A stretch of 64,000 bases of DNA from positions 1,912,473 through 1,976,472 of the forward strand of contig VZTI01004803.1 in NCBI GenBank assembly GCA_013397865.1, given 5' to 3'. Both the position numbers and the translations under genes were made by a program. This document shows positions 1 through 13,800 of this stretch, in pieces; within the stretch, counting starts at the first letter, position 1, and each line of letters starts with the position of its first letter. The stretch is from Struthidea cinerea. Taxonomy: Eukaryota; Chordata; Aves; Passeriformes; Corcoracidae. Under the pieces are notes generated by a model, which was given only the letters and a program-made list of their open reading frames with translations, was not told the DNA's origin and made no database searches.

Positions 1-2179
1 TCTTGCATTCAGAACACTTTTTTTTTATGACATCCCGTTCAGAAATTACTAAGAACCAAGGAACTGAAGGATGTTTGCTTCATTAACTGACTCAGTTCTT
101 ACTAGTGTATATTGTATAATTTGAATCTCTGCACAATATAACAATCCATCCTCAATGGCTTACGCCAGAGCTTTATAAAGGTACTGCTCCTCACAGAATG
201 AGAATACATATATTTATTGAATATCTGGTAAAGGAGAATTCACAAGGATGCAAACCTTAAATTTAGAACACAAATTTATATAACTTAATTATTTCCAGGA
301 ATACATAATGGTGACTCAGAATTGATAAACACTTGCCTATTCACTTCTGTCATAAAAGGAAATGTTACCTTTGTTCCATTGATCAGCAAATATCCATTGG
401 AAAGTGAGATTTGGATAGAGTAAAAGGTGAGAAAATACACTAGAGCACTGAATTTATAAATCTTACGTGGTTCAGGAACTGGTCAGGCAATTAGTAATAT
501 TGAAAGTGATAAAGTCAGAGTTAATAGCATAGTTTAAGGGAGGCTTATTATACGGAAAGCCTGTTTATAGATTTTCCAAGGTGCAAAATGGTAACTTGAT
601 CCCATAATATAAATTTGCTAGTATTCATTCTCTTAATTGTAGTTTCATTATTTTTGAACAGCATAAAATATACGTAAATTGCATCATGATTATAAAGCTG
701 AACAGCAGAGGTGGGGTTAGCAGATACATGTTCACAAAAGACATGTAAAATTCATGACTCAGTTCACAAATATGAGTTCAACAACAATAACCCTTCCTTC
801 CTCTTTCCATTTTGTCCACACCTTGGTTTCCTTAGGAAAGATATACAGGTGTATACACTAGAAACCACAGCACATTCCAGCCTTTGATCTGAATAGCTGC
901 AGGACCAGGATTTTGTTGGGCAAGCTTTGGAGCATACTTCAGGCTAGACACAAACAAAGAAAGGCTCCAACCAGTTCAACAGCAAGTGAGATTAAATTTT
1001 TTTTCTGGGAGGAAGGGAAGAAGAACTCATGGTGAGATAGTTAAGCAGAGTACACTGCGGAAATGCACAAGTACAAGAAGCCACACCAAAGAAACTGATG
1101 GCTAAATCCTTATTATGGTTTTGTACACCAAGATGAGAGAACAAAAATAACATGGGGGAAGACAGCGAACATTCTCAATAGACTGACATTACTGTATACC
1201 ATAAACTGTTTGCATGAATAACACCCCTCCTCCTGCATCACCCTTTTTGGTAATCTGTAGGTGACAGTATTGATTTAACTCTTAGAGAAACAAGCTGCAT
1301 GTAAAGTACCCCATAAAACTCAACAGATAAAATTTATGAAAAAAAATTACTTGCTGCAAGCTGAAATCTGAATTTGGAGGAGCACTTTGTGTTGATGGTG
1401 CAAGGGAAACACATACTGAAACACATACTGAAATGTATACTGAAAAACATGTTGATGGATAAACTTTCCATAAATATCTTCTCACAGCATTAAAAAGAGA
1501 GTTGAAAAAAGATAAATCAAAAGCAACAGATGGCCAAACAATCTCACGTGAGGAAAGAAAACAGCATACTCAAAGCAGACAGCAATTCACTTGAAAACAT
1601 AATTGCTGTTCAAAGCTCAGACTTGGACATTAGGGAATTACTGGTATCCACTACCAATCTTCTACCTGATGCTAGAAATACATGAATTAATAAAAAGGGT
1701 AAACAAAGCAAGCATAAGTAGAGAAAGAATAGAGCAGCGTCATTAGAAGTCTCCCCATGCTATTTGTTTTCTTGATGGAATGAGTCTGGATCAGAGAGGG
1801 AAGAGTGTTCATGACACATCTGGATAATATGAAGCATTTGTTTGGCATTTAGTACTGTTTAAAGGTACAGAAAGCCATGGAACTTGGGCTGTGTTTGATA
1901 TTTACAGGAAAAAGAGCTGCAAGACCTCACATCAGATTTGCTTCAGGAATGTAGCAGTAGATCAAAAAACCCAGCAGTGTTGAGAAGCCTCTCCAAATAA
2001 TTATTTAAAAAATGAAAAAAGAATATAAACGCAGAGTACATGACAGTTCTGTACACAGGAAGTAAGTTTCTATGTAACGTGCTTTAAGCTAACTAAAAAC
2101 AGTTTTGAGGGATACAAAATCCTCATGCACAAGCTTTTGCTGTCTGTGGCTGCAGATATTCTCATGTTTGAAATCAAAT
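1..2179. other. Unique AT-rich non-coding stretch
   Basis: No gene is seen here. Reading frames on both strands are short and show no recognisable domain. The only internal structure noted is a short 12-bp tandem repeat near 1.41 kb, listed separately. It is most simply intergenic or intronic sequence. Confidence 0.6.
1407..1454. repeat. 12-bp short tandem repeat, about four units
   Basis: Two exact copies of AAACACATACTG (1407-1430) are followed by a third copy with two changes (1431-1442) and a fourth, more degenerate one (1443-1454). On the minus strand it gives the repeated Val-Ser-Val-Cys pattern of a chance 67-codon frame, which is not considered a gene. Confidence 0.75.
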
Positions 2180-2331
2180 GTAAGTCACACTTAGAGCATG
2201 GTGCTAATAACTCCAAGGTTGTGGGTTTGAACCCTGTACAGGCCATTCACTTAAGAGCTGGACTCGATGATCCTTGTAGTCCATTCCAATTCAGAATATT
2301 CTGTGATTCTGTGATTCTGTGATTCTGTAAT
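2180..2331 (+). mobile_element. tRNA-Ile-derived SINE with CR1-like tail (TguSINE1-type), 5' end degraded
   Basis: The head resembles the 3' two-thirds of tRNA-Ile(AAT): an anticodon-arm-like stretch GTGCTAATAACTCC (2201-2214), then a pol III B-box match GGTTTGAACC (2224-2233), then the acceptor end GGCCATTCAC. From about 2250 the sequence becomes a CR1 3' end (GGACTCGATGATCC) and finishes in GATTCTGT octamers (about 2297-2329). The A-box end is hard to align, so the left boundary is approximate. Such SINEs encode no protein and rely on CR1 reverse transcriptase. A second copy lies on the opposite strand at about 15.8 kb, and a CR1 with a very similar tail ends at about 27.08 kb. The tRNA-plus-CR1 fusion is seen directly; the family name comes from knowledge of passerine SINEs and was not checked against a library. 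Confidence 0.88.
2297..2329 (+). repeat. Octamer microsatellite tail, (GATTCTGT)n
   Basis: About four copies of the octamer close the SINE. Octamer tails of this kind are the 3' terminus of avian CR1 elements and CR1-dependent SINEs, and mark the end at which reverse transcription begins. Confidence 0.9.
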
Positions 2332-4570
2332 CCTTGTGTGCTGTCTCAGGTTTGACAATAAAAGGTCTTACCCAGTCTATGAGATAGAATTGGACAAGGC
2401 AAGGCTCACACACAGAAACTAGTATGATGTCTTCAGAGTCAGAGAGCACTGACTTGGACTGTATGGCCTTTGTATTTTGGTATGGTGTTCTTCACTGGGG
2501 GTTTGTTTCTTCTTGTAACTTTGTTTCATTTTCTTTTCTTTAGATTTTGAACTATAAATTTTTTAGATCTTTTGTACATCAAAAATGTTTATGCAAAGGG
2601 AGCAGAGCCCATACTTCAGAGTCTGGGCAATAGGAGCTATTACATCTCTTCTAGAAATGGCAGGCATTGCCATGATTTCAGTATGTCTGTAGAAATTTGA
2701 CAACTGGCTAAATATACATTTTTATTAGCTATTATTAGCAGATATGAAATGGATTTCACATAATTATCACTAAGCAAAAGCTCTATTTCATGATGCACTT
2801 ATGCAAGAGCTCAGATAGGATTTGGAGGCAAACTTTGGAGTGATATACACAAATTATGGCTGGATAACTCAAGCAAAAATGAATTTCAGTATTGTGGTAG
2901 TGACTGCATTTTCAGCACCCAACAGAAGCCTGAAGCTTAGAAATGCAACTGTGTCCATTCCTTTCAAAGAAATACATTTCTATGTTTTAGTAACAGACTG
3001 AGCTATACAAAAAAGTATGAGCTTAAAACAGCTAACGTACCACTGCTGAAAATGTAAATGTTCATACACCCAGCACACCAATTGCTGTAAACTGTCCTCT
3101 AGTGTATTGAATATGCTTTTACGATGGGATAATATGGTATTACGTATTTATAGTTTTTGATACAGTAAAACAATAAAAATATTTTAGTTCTTTATTTCTT
3201 ATAACGCAAAAACATTTTTATCATGATACTTGTTGTTAATGTAAAATTACCACTGAGCAACAAAACATGCCAAAATTATTATAACTAAGAAATCCTGCCA
3301 GCAGACATCTCAAAAATGCAGCTCCCAATTTTGTACCTTAGGTGGGTGCATCAACTAATTGTTATAACCTTAAGTTATTGACTAACACAGTGATTATAGC
3401 AGGTGAAGATTTTCAGTAATGCTAGTAGTTTAATCTTTTACAACTAGGATGAGTTTTAAATGAATCAGAAAAGAAATAAAAGTCTAAAATGTACTTGGCT
3501 GTATTGACCTCTGTTCTTCAAAAACGCAAGTGAAGATAAAGGTGGGTCTAACTCAGATATCCATCACAGTTAATGTTGTCCCTCAAAGAATTCTATTCCA
3601 TTTCCACAAAGCAGTACACATTTCTCATGTCAACACTTGACACACTTAAATGTTAACCATGTGTTATCTGAAACTTGAAGCTGGTGAATCTCTTCTTTGG
3701 GTTTATATTTACTTCAAATGACTCTGAGAAAGATTAATCATGGTATTAAAAACATTATATTAAAAAATGCAGTTCTTTCAACTAATTTAAGCTGTGAAGA
3801 GGTGCATATGTAGTCAACAAGCTGTCTCTGCTCATGGTAGGGGCAGGGAAAGGGAGAGATGGCGATTCATTCCACCTATGCTAGACACTTATCTTTGGAT
3901 GGGATGAATCACCCTTTGGGAGCCTCTACCTGTCTTCATTTATGACAGAAATGAAGATGACTTGCTTAGACTCAATGCCTAAATTTAGGTTACTAAAATT
4001 AGATGGGATGCATTCTACTTTCATTCATTTATTGAATTAATCGAGTTAAAAAAATGATCTATTAGTTATACTGGAAAAAAAAAAAAAAGTGGTGCAATTT
4101 TGTTGAAAGCTGTGATAATACTGTCCTGCCTAGAACAGTCTGGAGTTAAAGTAATGTGTGGGTGAAATGAAGTATCATCACCGTTTTACATAGAGGGAAT
4201 TCAGGACGCAGAAAAACGATGTGAATCACTCTAACTTGCACTTAAACTTTGTGTCAGAGTAAAAAGACAGTGATAGCCTGTTAGGCAGCACAAAAAAACA
4301 TTAGACAGTTCTTCAAGAGAGCCCTTGTATTTTTTTCACAAATAGATATAATACATAAGGTAAAAGTCCTGTTCTCTTTTAAACATACTTGCAATGGCTT
4401 GGACCAGAGCTATCTAAATGATAACTAATCTCTCCGCATTCATTGAAACAGCTACAGTCAGCCTAAGTGATCTCCCACCAAAATGCTAGAAGTCTGATGA
4501 CACCATGTCGTATTTCCAGAACCAAAAATTGCTACAGACTAGTCTGTAATTATTCCAAAGCAACCTGTGG

Positions 4571-4612
4571 CAAAAAAACCCAAAAAACAAAAAACACCCC
4601 AAAAAACAAAAC
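4571..4612. repeat. A-rich low-complexity tract
   Basis: Runs of A interrupted by C, without a fixed period. The same pattern recurs at 29.36 kb and 50.97 kb, with no attached repeat body recognised at any of the three. Confidence 0.8.
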
Positions 4613-6230
4613 AGCCTTTTTCATGGCTTTGGAAAACATGGTATTATGCTTTCAGATTTGAAAAAAGAGAGTTATCTTACTATGTTTTACATTTAACCTT
4701 TGGCAATGGATAGATGTTATTAATCACAGCAATTTAACACAGAGAAAATGCTTTCCTGAATCTTATTCATTACCCCTTGAGAATATGTCTGGTAAATTCA
4801 TAATATAATAAAGTCCTATAGAACAAGACTATAGCTATTAAAGCAATAATGTTTATTGGAATACATTTGGAAATAGTCCAAATCACCCCATTTTAATAAG
4901 TATTTTGTGCTTTTAAGGATCATTGTTCCAGTTATTAATACAGAACAATGTTAAGGCAACAAATTAAATAAAGATTTTGATATTAAATGAAGTAAGACCT
5001 TTTGGGTCAAATGGGAGATTTACAACAAATCCTAAAAGTACTGCACTGGCGCAGTCCCACTCCAGCTGATTATGATTTATAATACCTGTCCCATTCCTCC
5101 ATTTTTTCATACGTGTGTACATATGAGTTTGCGTGTAAGTGTACATACACATGTATATAAATGCATGATCTTTAGCCAAGTGTAGATGCCATTTCCAAGT
5201 TCAGTTAGTAACTACACTAAGCACAGAAGAGTTCGATTCCTTTCAGGAAAGGAGGGAAGAGTGCCAGACAGTTTCCTGTTATTCTGTGTAGAAAATATTT
5301 TGGAACATTTGTGTAATATTCAACACAATAAAGGTAACTAACATGCGTGTGAGACATTTTGGCCTTACTCATCTGCATCTTTAATTTGGTTTGCTGCATA
5401 CCATATTAACAAAGCTGCTGCATGCTATATTGGTGAAAAGTCATAAAAATGAAATGCTATTCTCCTCAAATACTCAATTTTACAACCTGCTCTGTTTAAT
5501 TTTAATCCTTGAATTGTTCACGGTAAGCATAACTTGCATGGATTCTGAAAATACCATCATACGGGAAGATTGCATTAATGCCTGATTTTAAGAGCAAATG
5601 GTGATTATCAGAGATTTTTATGGGATTTGCATTATAATGTATGATAACATTTCTCTGTTGGTTAGTGTAATGTTAGAAATGTGTTATGGGCTGAATTTCT
5701 GTGCAAAAATCCACATTATTTTTTCTTCTTTGATATCCAGAGCCTCTTCTAACAGTATGTCAATTTTCTTAAATCAAGAGTAGCAACATGACAATGGCAT
5801 GGTGTATGTTTCCAGTCTGAATCTTTTCTTTGGATTGTCAATGAAAATCCAAATATTCAGAATGCATAAGGTAGAAAGAAGAGTTGCAATTTGGCAGACA
5901 GCTTGTGTAGACCACTGAATCTTTTGCAGAGTGGCATTAAAACACCTTTACAACAGAGCCATAGGCAATCTTTTGGCAAGTCTATTACATGCTGCTAAAA
6001 GTGTTATCTTGAAGACCATCTGATAAAAATCAACTTGGTCAAGAAGGCCTACTATTATTCAAAAACTGGTTAGAACACATTCATCACAGTGATAGATAGA
6101 TGTAATCATAATAGGACTGTACTTGTGCCTGGTTATGCTAGTGGTCCTTATCCTTACTTGGCATTTATTCTTTGCTACATAGGCAATCTAGCTAATGATA
6201 TTGTCTCCCATTTATTTGTTCTTTTTTCAG

Positions 6231-6245
6231 TTTTTTTTTTTTTTT
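6231..6245. repeat. Poly-T run (15 nt)
   Basis: Uninterrupted T homopolymer preceded by TTTTTTCAG. No adjacent retrotransposon body was recognised. Confidence 0.9.
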
Positions 6246-7254
6246 CTGCATCTTTATTACCACACACAGCTGGTTTTCTAACAGAGATGCCACAAATATT
6301 CTGTGTGTTTTCTAGCCTCATCATCTTTGCCCTCAAAATGAAATAGAATGAACATCTGTACTCTCAAAATGCAGTGATGTTTCTTGTTCAAGTCAAACAT
6401 GGAGCTGTAGGATCTTCTCTCTACCTCTTTTAGCCTTGAATTAACTTAAGTATGTACTTTAGTTTCTTAAACATTTCTGATATCTTAATGTATAAAATTG
6501 TCTAGTTGAATAAAATATTATTCCTTATGTGTTTGTTCCCAATATTCTCACAATGTGGTAGCAATTTTACATTTCAGAATAGACCATCTGCTTCTCTTCT
6601 TTTGCTTGGAGGGTCCAGTTTATGCAGTCACACATACGAAAACTGTAAAGCCATCTTTGTACCAATAAGACCTTGATGTCTTGGTAGACTCTGAGATACT
6701 CTTTGTCAATTTGTCCTCGCTTTCACTAACACTGAACACACAGTAAGCAATACCTCTCAGATGCCAGTAAAATGTCTCTCTTCTCAAATGTTACCAACAG
6801 AACTACTTTAGATCATCCACCAAAAGCAATTTTTACATGTGTCAAACATGGAAGGCTTCAGTGAGAGTGAACAATCCTGGATAAACTCTGCACTTTATGT
6901 TAAAGCAGTCTGCAAAGGAATCACTTACTGGTGATACTTAGTAGGGTTATTAAATTTCACCATAAAGGTGCGCATATATATATATGTAAAATTACAGTAT
7001 TGGAAGAAATTAATCCACCAATGATCAAGTAAGAAACTAGATGATGAATTTCCAATAGAATTCAGTTATGCAGGATGAACTGAACAGAAAAAGAAACCAA
7101 CTCTTTCACCTTGTCTCTTCTCATTTTATCGTAGTACTATTGGTTCAGTTTTGCCAGATTTGAACATTCTGAGATCTACATAGTTTCCTTAGGAACCTGG
7201 ACTGCTGAAACCCCTTACACCCTTACCATGGGCAGAGGGGAACCTGTGTTCCAC

Positions 7255-7826
7255 TGTGTCTTTGTCTGGCTGCAGTGGCTAGCTAGTTCAGGGGTGAGGT
7301 CCCAAACTAGCTCAGCAAAATAGCAGATTTTAGACCACACTTTAAAAGCTGGCTAAGCTAACTGTAATTTCCCTTAACTGGCTGTGGATTCCTCTGGATG
7401 AAGCAGCTACATCCACGGGGAATCTGGGTTGGACCCCCCTGGACCCCGGGAAGAAAGGAAGGCGAGAACAGAGACGCTAGAGGAAGCTGGAGCTGTTTAT
7501 CCTCCCCTCCCCGGCAGCAGTCTGGCTGGAAGCTGCTGGCTTCTCTCCCGGGTCCCGGGGATGGGGGCGGGGCTTACAGCAACAGCCAAAGGGGAGGGAA
7601 AGAACCCGGGCCAGCCCCACACCCTCGGGAGACGGTGTTGCACCGCGGGGGAGAAGGGAGAAACCAATACACATTTGTATAGAGATATCATAAACTGAGG
7701 GGAAGGGGAACCGGGGTGAACCAATACATATTTGTATAGAGATAACTTTAAACCGAGGGGGTTTTCCCAGGAACAATTCTGTCCCGCCAAACCCTAGGCT
7801 GGCAGGTTTGCCAGGACACCCCAACA
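7255..7826 (-). mobile_element. Solo LTR of an ERVK-like endogenous retrovirus, minus orientation
   Basis: A 572-bp element. Read on the minus strand it starts TGTTGGGGTGTCCTGGCA and ends in CA (plus-strand TG at 7255). It is flanked by perfect direct repeats TTCCAC at 7249-7254 and 7827-7832. A 6-bp duplication is typical of class II (ERVK-type) integration. There is no primer-binding site or gag/pol/env sequence on either side, so this is a solo LTR left by recombination between two LTRs. It aligns along most of its length with the plus-strand LTR at 45083-45584 but is clearly diverged and longer, mainly because of a 57-bp tandem duplication in U3. It is GC- and CpG-rich compared with its surroundings. 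A GATAAA/AATAAA-like motif on the minus strand (about 7494-7504) could be a decayed poly(A) or TATA-like signal. The reading frames inside it (7398-7845, both strands) are not genes. Confidence 0.93.
7661..7760 (-). repeat. Tandem duplication in LTR U3, period 57 bp
   Basis: Two units share AACCAATACA, then ATTTGTATAGAGATA, then TAAAC(T/C)GAGGGG. The plus-strand starts are near 7662 and 7719, giving a period of 57 bp. The related LTR at 45.1 kb has a single copy of this module (about 45170-45210). U3 repeats often act as enhancers in retroviral LTRs; that role is an inference here. Each unit contains a CCAAT pentamer on the plus strand (ATTGG on the LTR strand). Confidence 0.85.
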
Positions 7827-7832
7827 TTCCAC

Positions 7833-10800
7833 TCCAAAATAACAATCCCTTTTCGACTACTATTTGCAGTGCAAATATTGCGATACCAAGTCGACTGTGG
7901 TATCTAGGGATTTACAACTTCTGCAACCAAGCTTTAAGCTTCACTATAAGATCTTGGTTCATTCTTGTCTATCTACAATGGCTAACTCCAACATTTTTTT
8001 TCTTCCAAAAGATCCATTTAAATAAATAAAGAAACAAAAATTTAAATAAATGAATAGAAAAAGATTTCCTTAGTGCTGAGACATCTGGAATCAGAAATGT
8101 ACACTAATTTTACATAGCATCTTTTTTATACCTAGCTCTTACCTGCTCATAGATAAGCCTTTTTGGGCCACATCTGATTGCTTTGTTTGCCCATGCATAG
8201 TATATTGTGGGATATATATTTTCAAATTGGAAAGAGTACAGTGAAAAATTCATGAAAAATTAGCTGAGCTGTAAGAGACATGACTGGAAATAATGCATTT
8301 AATTTATCAATCTATTTAACTTAGAAGCTGGAGAGAAGAGATGGCTGTGATGTGAAAAAAATACACTGATAGACCATACTAACTTTAAACAGTTATTTAA
8401 TCTGATGAAGAAAACTAAAGAATTTCTAGATTAAAAAAATGGACTATTAAGCTAGAAATGTACTTCTTATATATTTTAACTATTAAGGTGAAAATACATG
8501 CATAAAAATTAAGGATTATGATGTCTTGATTATAAGAACTCAGACTTGACAATCTAATGGTAGCCTCAAAATTATATACCCCTAAAAACAAATTTAGGAC
8601 TTGTTATATTATATGGATGTCAAAGAAAATCCAAATGATCCACCATTAATGATGCACTGCCCACCTTCCTCATCACTCTATGCAATTTTAAGTTATATGA
8701 CATGAACCTTAACAGCAATGAGTTGCTGTCAGATGTAGTCAGATGTGGTCAGACCAGATCAGCTCAGACCTGATCTTCTAAAACTGTAAAGCACTGACTT
8801 ATTTTCTGTTTTGGCACCTACTTCAGATATAGAGACATTTGGAGAGGATCACATTCCACCATAATTCTACAATAGTCTTTCTATCCTCCATCGTCTGCTT
8901 AAAACAAGATTTCAATTTGCCTTAAGAAAATATTAATTTTCATTCAAGATCTTTAGTGCCTGCCAACACTCCTGAATAGGGAGCCATTTCCCTTACTTAA
9001 TGTCAAGGACACAGACATTAGTGATCTACATTTTAATCCCTCCCCTCCACCTGTTACAGCTGTAATGGTTATAGACTGAATGAAGGTTAAGTGTGCCAGT
9101 CATACTTTAAATACTGTGTTATTACGTTTGCCCTTTGATTAGAGTACTTGTAATACCGAAAAAAGGGGCTCTTCCACTGCTATATTTGCAGGAAATAACA
9201 TGAAAGTATTACAAGACGAGTGTGGTAAAAAGTATATTCATAGGCTGGCCTAATGTCACTGTACGGGGAATATGGTACACGTCTCCCATCATTGCTGTAT
9301 GTCTACAATAAATTCATATGATGGCAAAAACAAATGTAGTTAAACTTATACAATTTAGACATTTTTCTCACTTCAGCACAAGATTCATTTTTATTTACTT
9401 AATCTAATATTTATTAATTATCACTTTTATCCCTTTTTAATCTCTTTCCAAACTTGTTAGGATATTTTTAAGTCATAGTGAGTGCTTCATAATGTATACA
9501 AGAAACTTGAATGAATTTGTTCGGATAACCAAAAATGTAGACGATTTTTCAGATGGCATTTAGGCTGAAGAATCTCTGTTTATTTTTTACAATTGTTCCT
9601 CAGATGAGAGGATTCCTGTAGTGTGAGAGCTCCTTGTTAAATAAACTGAATTTGCATCATATGCCATATGATCTCCTGGTAAAAGCAAAGGTCTAGCAGA
9701 CAGAAGCTTCTCTGGTTGAAACACCAACCAAGTTAATAACTCATATGTACACTAGGACATGTGATCTTCTTGTGCTTTTAGTCAGTGATAGTGAACATTG
9801 GCTGAATGGAGAACTGAAAAAAACTTCTGATAAATATATTCTGGTTTCTAAAAATTATCTGACTTGGGACAAAACATTTGAGAATTAGTTAACACTGTCA
9901 AACCGTAATGTTTTGATAAGTACTTGAGACAATCTTGGAAAAATTTCTTATACTGATTAATGAGTAAGCATTTTGTCTTTCATTGACAGAAAAGAAAAAT
10001 TTAACTTCACTCATGCTTTCAAGAATCTCAGAAATTTGAATGTCAAGTGGTAGGAAAGTAAAAAATTTTTTCCAGACTTCTATATGGAGGAAGATGCACA
10101 ATTGTTCAATTTTTTTTTTTTTTTTTTGCTATAGCATACCTAAGATACTGAAAATCTTGTTAGAAATATTCCACATAATCTTTAAATTCATTCTTGTGGA
10201 TTTAGAAAGTTTCCTCTAATATTTTAAATGAAGTGTCTTCTCACACAGAAAAATGATGACACCAACTTCTTTCACTATAATAAAACCATTAAAATGATAA
10301 ATACATGTGTCCTTTATTTTCATGGCATCTGTCCTTTCTCCTAAAGCCTGCTTTCAACTTTTCTGATTGAGTAATGTCCTACAAACTGGTTCTATTTCTG
10401 AAACATCCAAACCAGCTATTATTTTTTGCCAAGTTATCTATCCAGGAATCATTAAAGGTTGCTATGCCTAAAATTGTGGAGCTTGGTAATTTCTGGGCAT
10501 GATATCATTTGTTTATATATTTTCAAAATCTACTATTTGAAAATATTTAATAAGAAAGCAGGGAATATGAGGGAAATGCGACAGCTAAACACTAGCTGGG
10601 CTTCTGAGTCACAGACAAAAGGAAGCTACAATCTTCTTTTCCACTCACTCCTGCACTCAGTTCTAGGGAAAACAGTGAAAAAAGAAGATGGAGGAGCAAT
10701 TCAAAAGCAATTGATAATAACCTATGCCTTTCTGTCATGATGCTTGACAGTTCCACAGTATCTGTAAGAAATGTCTTTGCCAAGGGTTGTCCTGGTGGTG

Positions 10801-13800
10801 CAAGATGTGACTAAGTGTAAAGTTTTCCCTGTACAAATACGTTAATAGCATAAATCATGGTGAATGCAGTATGTATTTTGGGCAGCTCTGACAAAGAAAT
10901 TTGTCAAGGGGATGATATGAGCATTTTGTATTTTTGCCCCTTTCTGGAAAAAAAGTAAATTAATTTAGACTTCCCCATAATCACAGATAAATATATACAT
11001 ATAAAAGAATTAAATATTAATTTTCCATATTTATAACAATTAAAATAGAAATTTTTAACATGCCATAACACAAGATGGCATGCTTAAATACACCTGGAAA
11101 GTAGTGTAGAGATTATTCTTATTACTCATAAATGCAACCTCATTAGCAAGGATTTATGTAAACCATAAAAAAATATGCAGATACACACACATTCAGTATC
11201 AGATTTTCTTAGTTTGTAGATAAGTTGCAACTTTAGATGGTGTTCATCATTTGAACTTTTACTCTGGATGCATTTTTATAAATAGTTGGGGATCTATAAT
11301 TCATAGGTAGCTCATTGAGTATTTGATATATTCAAACTTATTGATTCTACCAATTATAGGATAGGATAGCTATATGAGCTAGTCAGTTTTCATTCATTTT
11401 AGAATCAGATGTGTGTAACTGACATTTACCAACGTAAATACAAAATTTGGTGACAATGAAATTAACTTTCAACACAGTGATTTAATAATCGCAGTAATAT
11501 GAATCACATGGTATATACAAAAAAACTTCAGAAGACAATAAATCAACCTAAATATTAGTTTTTATCTTGGAAAGGATAAAGCTTATAGTGATTATCACCA
11601 GAAAGGGGTTCTTCTCACTGTATTTTGCTTGGTCAGGTCTGCTACTCCATGTAATTTGAGATATCAGCATAACAGGAAATATAAAGGAAGTTAGACTTCC
11701 TCTGCAGCCTTGTAATTTCAAACATGCAGAATGCAGATACAACGACAAAACAAAATCGATGCTTTTCCCTTTGATTTCTCCGGACAAAATCTATTTCCTA
11801 AGCCATTTCTTTTTAAAACTCTCCAGTTTTCACATGTCTACTTATGGCACATAGTTCTCCACAAAGACAAGGAATTAGGCTTGAGACTACTTTCTGGCAT
11901 AAAAATATATTACCACAACTAATTTTTTATATTGGTGTCATGTGTAAGAGTCCTGGTCCAAGATCATATCCCAGTTGTGCTTGATGCTGTTCAAACACAA
12001 GCTCAAAACAACACCTTTCCCCAGCTTAGAATGAAAAGATGAAAAGGAGATAACACAGGTGAAACAAGGAGACAGTACTCTTCAGCAAGACAGATGGTAG
12101 TTTCAGCCAGTGAATCACATCCCACATTTTCTAGTTTTGAAAGAGGATGATGTGTTAGCATATATGACCATATTTGGATGGCCATGGGGACTTCCTCTCA
12201 AGTATGAGAAACAGCATGAGGTAAAAGATGTAAAAATGTTAAAAATGGTTCTCAGTCAAATAGAAGCTGTTGTTGTGGACCAGTTAAAGGCAGGATCCCA
12301 TATTATCGGGTAGTGAGGGAGAGCTTATAAAGAGCTTGAAAACTGCATGCAAATAATTTGAGTTAGTACAGAAGCTTAGACATGTCCAAGTTCTGAACTA
12401 GGGAAAAAATTTTGCAGAAATATTCTTTGTAGGTGCTCATCTGAAAAATCCTGCATAGGGAAGAGACTGCTGAAAGCAAAAAGTGAATACAGCAAGATGG
12501 CAATAGGGGCCTTTGCTGTGTGAATGACAGAATTATTTTAATTATGCAGAAAGAATAAAACCTAAGCACTGAACTAATATGAAAACTTATAAGATGTAAG
12601 AATTGTAAAAAATTCTCAGGCTAACAGCTTCAACAGGCAGGATGTGGTATTGCTCAGGATGAATTATGAAGTGAGGGAGGCTTTGGGGAAGGACTAATAA
12701 ACTCTGGCTTGATCATGTTGAGCTTGAGCTGACCCTCCACAGACAGAAATTTTAGTTTGCATATGAAATAAATTTGTAGTAAACTAAATGCAGATAATCA
12801 GTATGAAGCATCAGTGAAACAAATTAACTGAATTTGTGCTTATGCATTAGACTGCCATTAGTCAACGTGCAAAGTGAGAAAAGAAATGGAGTTCTTAAAA
12901 GTCTGTTGGTGAGAGCATGTGCAGTATGCCTTGCAAGCATGCACTTATACCAGAACATGACAAGAAATTGAAGAACATCTAGCACAGAACTGGAAGAAAA
13001 AGTATAAGGCCTCAATTGTTTAGATACAGGACGTGAATATTTGTTGATCTTAGCAAAAAGGGATGAAAGACAGCAAGCAGTTGTAGAGGCAACTAGAAAC
13101 AAAACAGGTTTTTTGGATGGAAAACATACATATAATTATATTGTGTATGAGGAACTGAATGAGACTGAGAAATGTAGAAATAAGATAGGATGGGAAGGAG
13201 ATGGGATGCATGCAGTGGACTGCATGGAGAAACTGGAAGACAATCCGGTATCAGACTTCTATTTCTTCACAAGAGAGACATAAGAGGAAAGTGTAGAAAG
13301 ACTATGGTGAGAAGCTAGGCCAAAGACAGTGAGAAGGTCATTTTGCATTTTGTTCTTGTCCTCATTTTTTATGTGAGGGGTTGTAAAGGCAACAGGGAGA
13401 AAATTAAGACAGTAAGTGGAAATGTGAAAACTAGAGCTAAACTTTTAGATTTGTCAATTAATTAAACTGAAAAAGTGGTCAGTCTTTCTAAAGGAAAATT
13501 AGCAAAGATGAAATAACTGTGAAATGAGAGGAAGTCTGGGTAGTAAGCAGAGATCTTAGGGCTTCCGACTGGAACTACTGAAACTCCTTTTCTAATCTTA
13601 AAGTCTTACAACTCCTACAAAATGTTAGTTTACACAAAATTTCAGAATAGGGGAAAGACTACAAAAGACACAAGAAAGGAAGGTTTCACCTTAGTCTCTG
13701 CGTGAAGTGTACAAAGTTTTTACAAAAACAACTCAATCAAAATCTGAGGACCAAGACTAGAGGAAAGAGGTGCCTCCACCAGCCTCGCAGCAGGATCTGA

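Larger units (their letters stand above)
2332..7248. other. Unique AT-rich non-coding stretch
   Basis: No gene is supported. It contains an A-run (4075-4088), an A/C-rich patch (4571-4612), a degenerate TG/CA-alternating patch (about 5110-5160), a T15 run (6231-6245) and a short (AT)n (6974-6985). The longest plus-strand frame (6089-6346, 85 codons) spans the T-run and has no family features. Confidence 0.6.

Noticed and set aside
2190..2250. tRNA-Ile-like sequence as a functional tRNA gene
   Set aside because: The 5' arm is degraded and the sequence runs straight into a CR1-type tail, so it is the head of a SINE.
7398..7845. Several overlapping frames on both strands
   Set aside because: They lie in the GC-rich solo LTR, where stop codons are rarer; LTRs of this kind do not encode these products.
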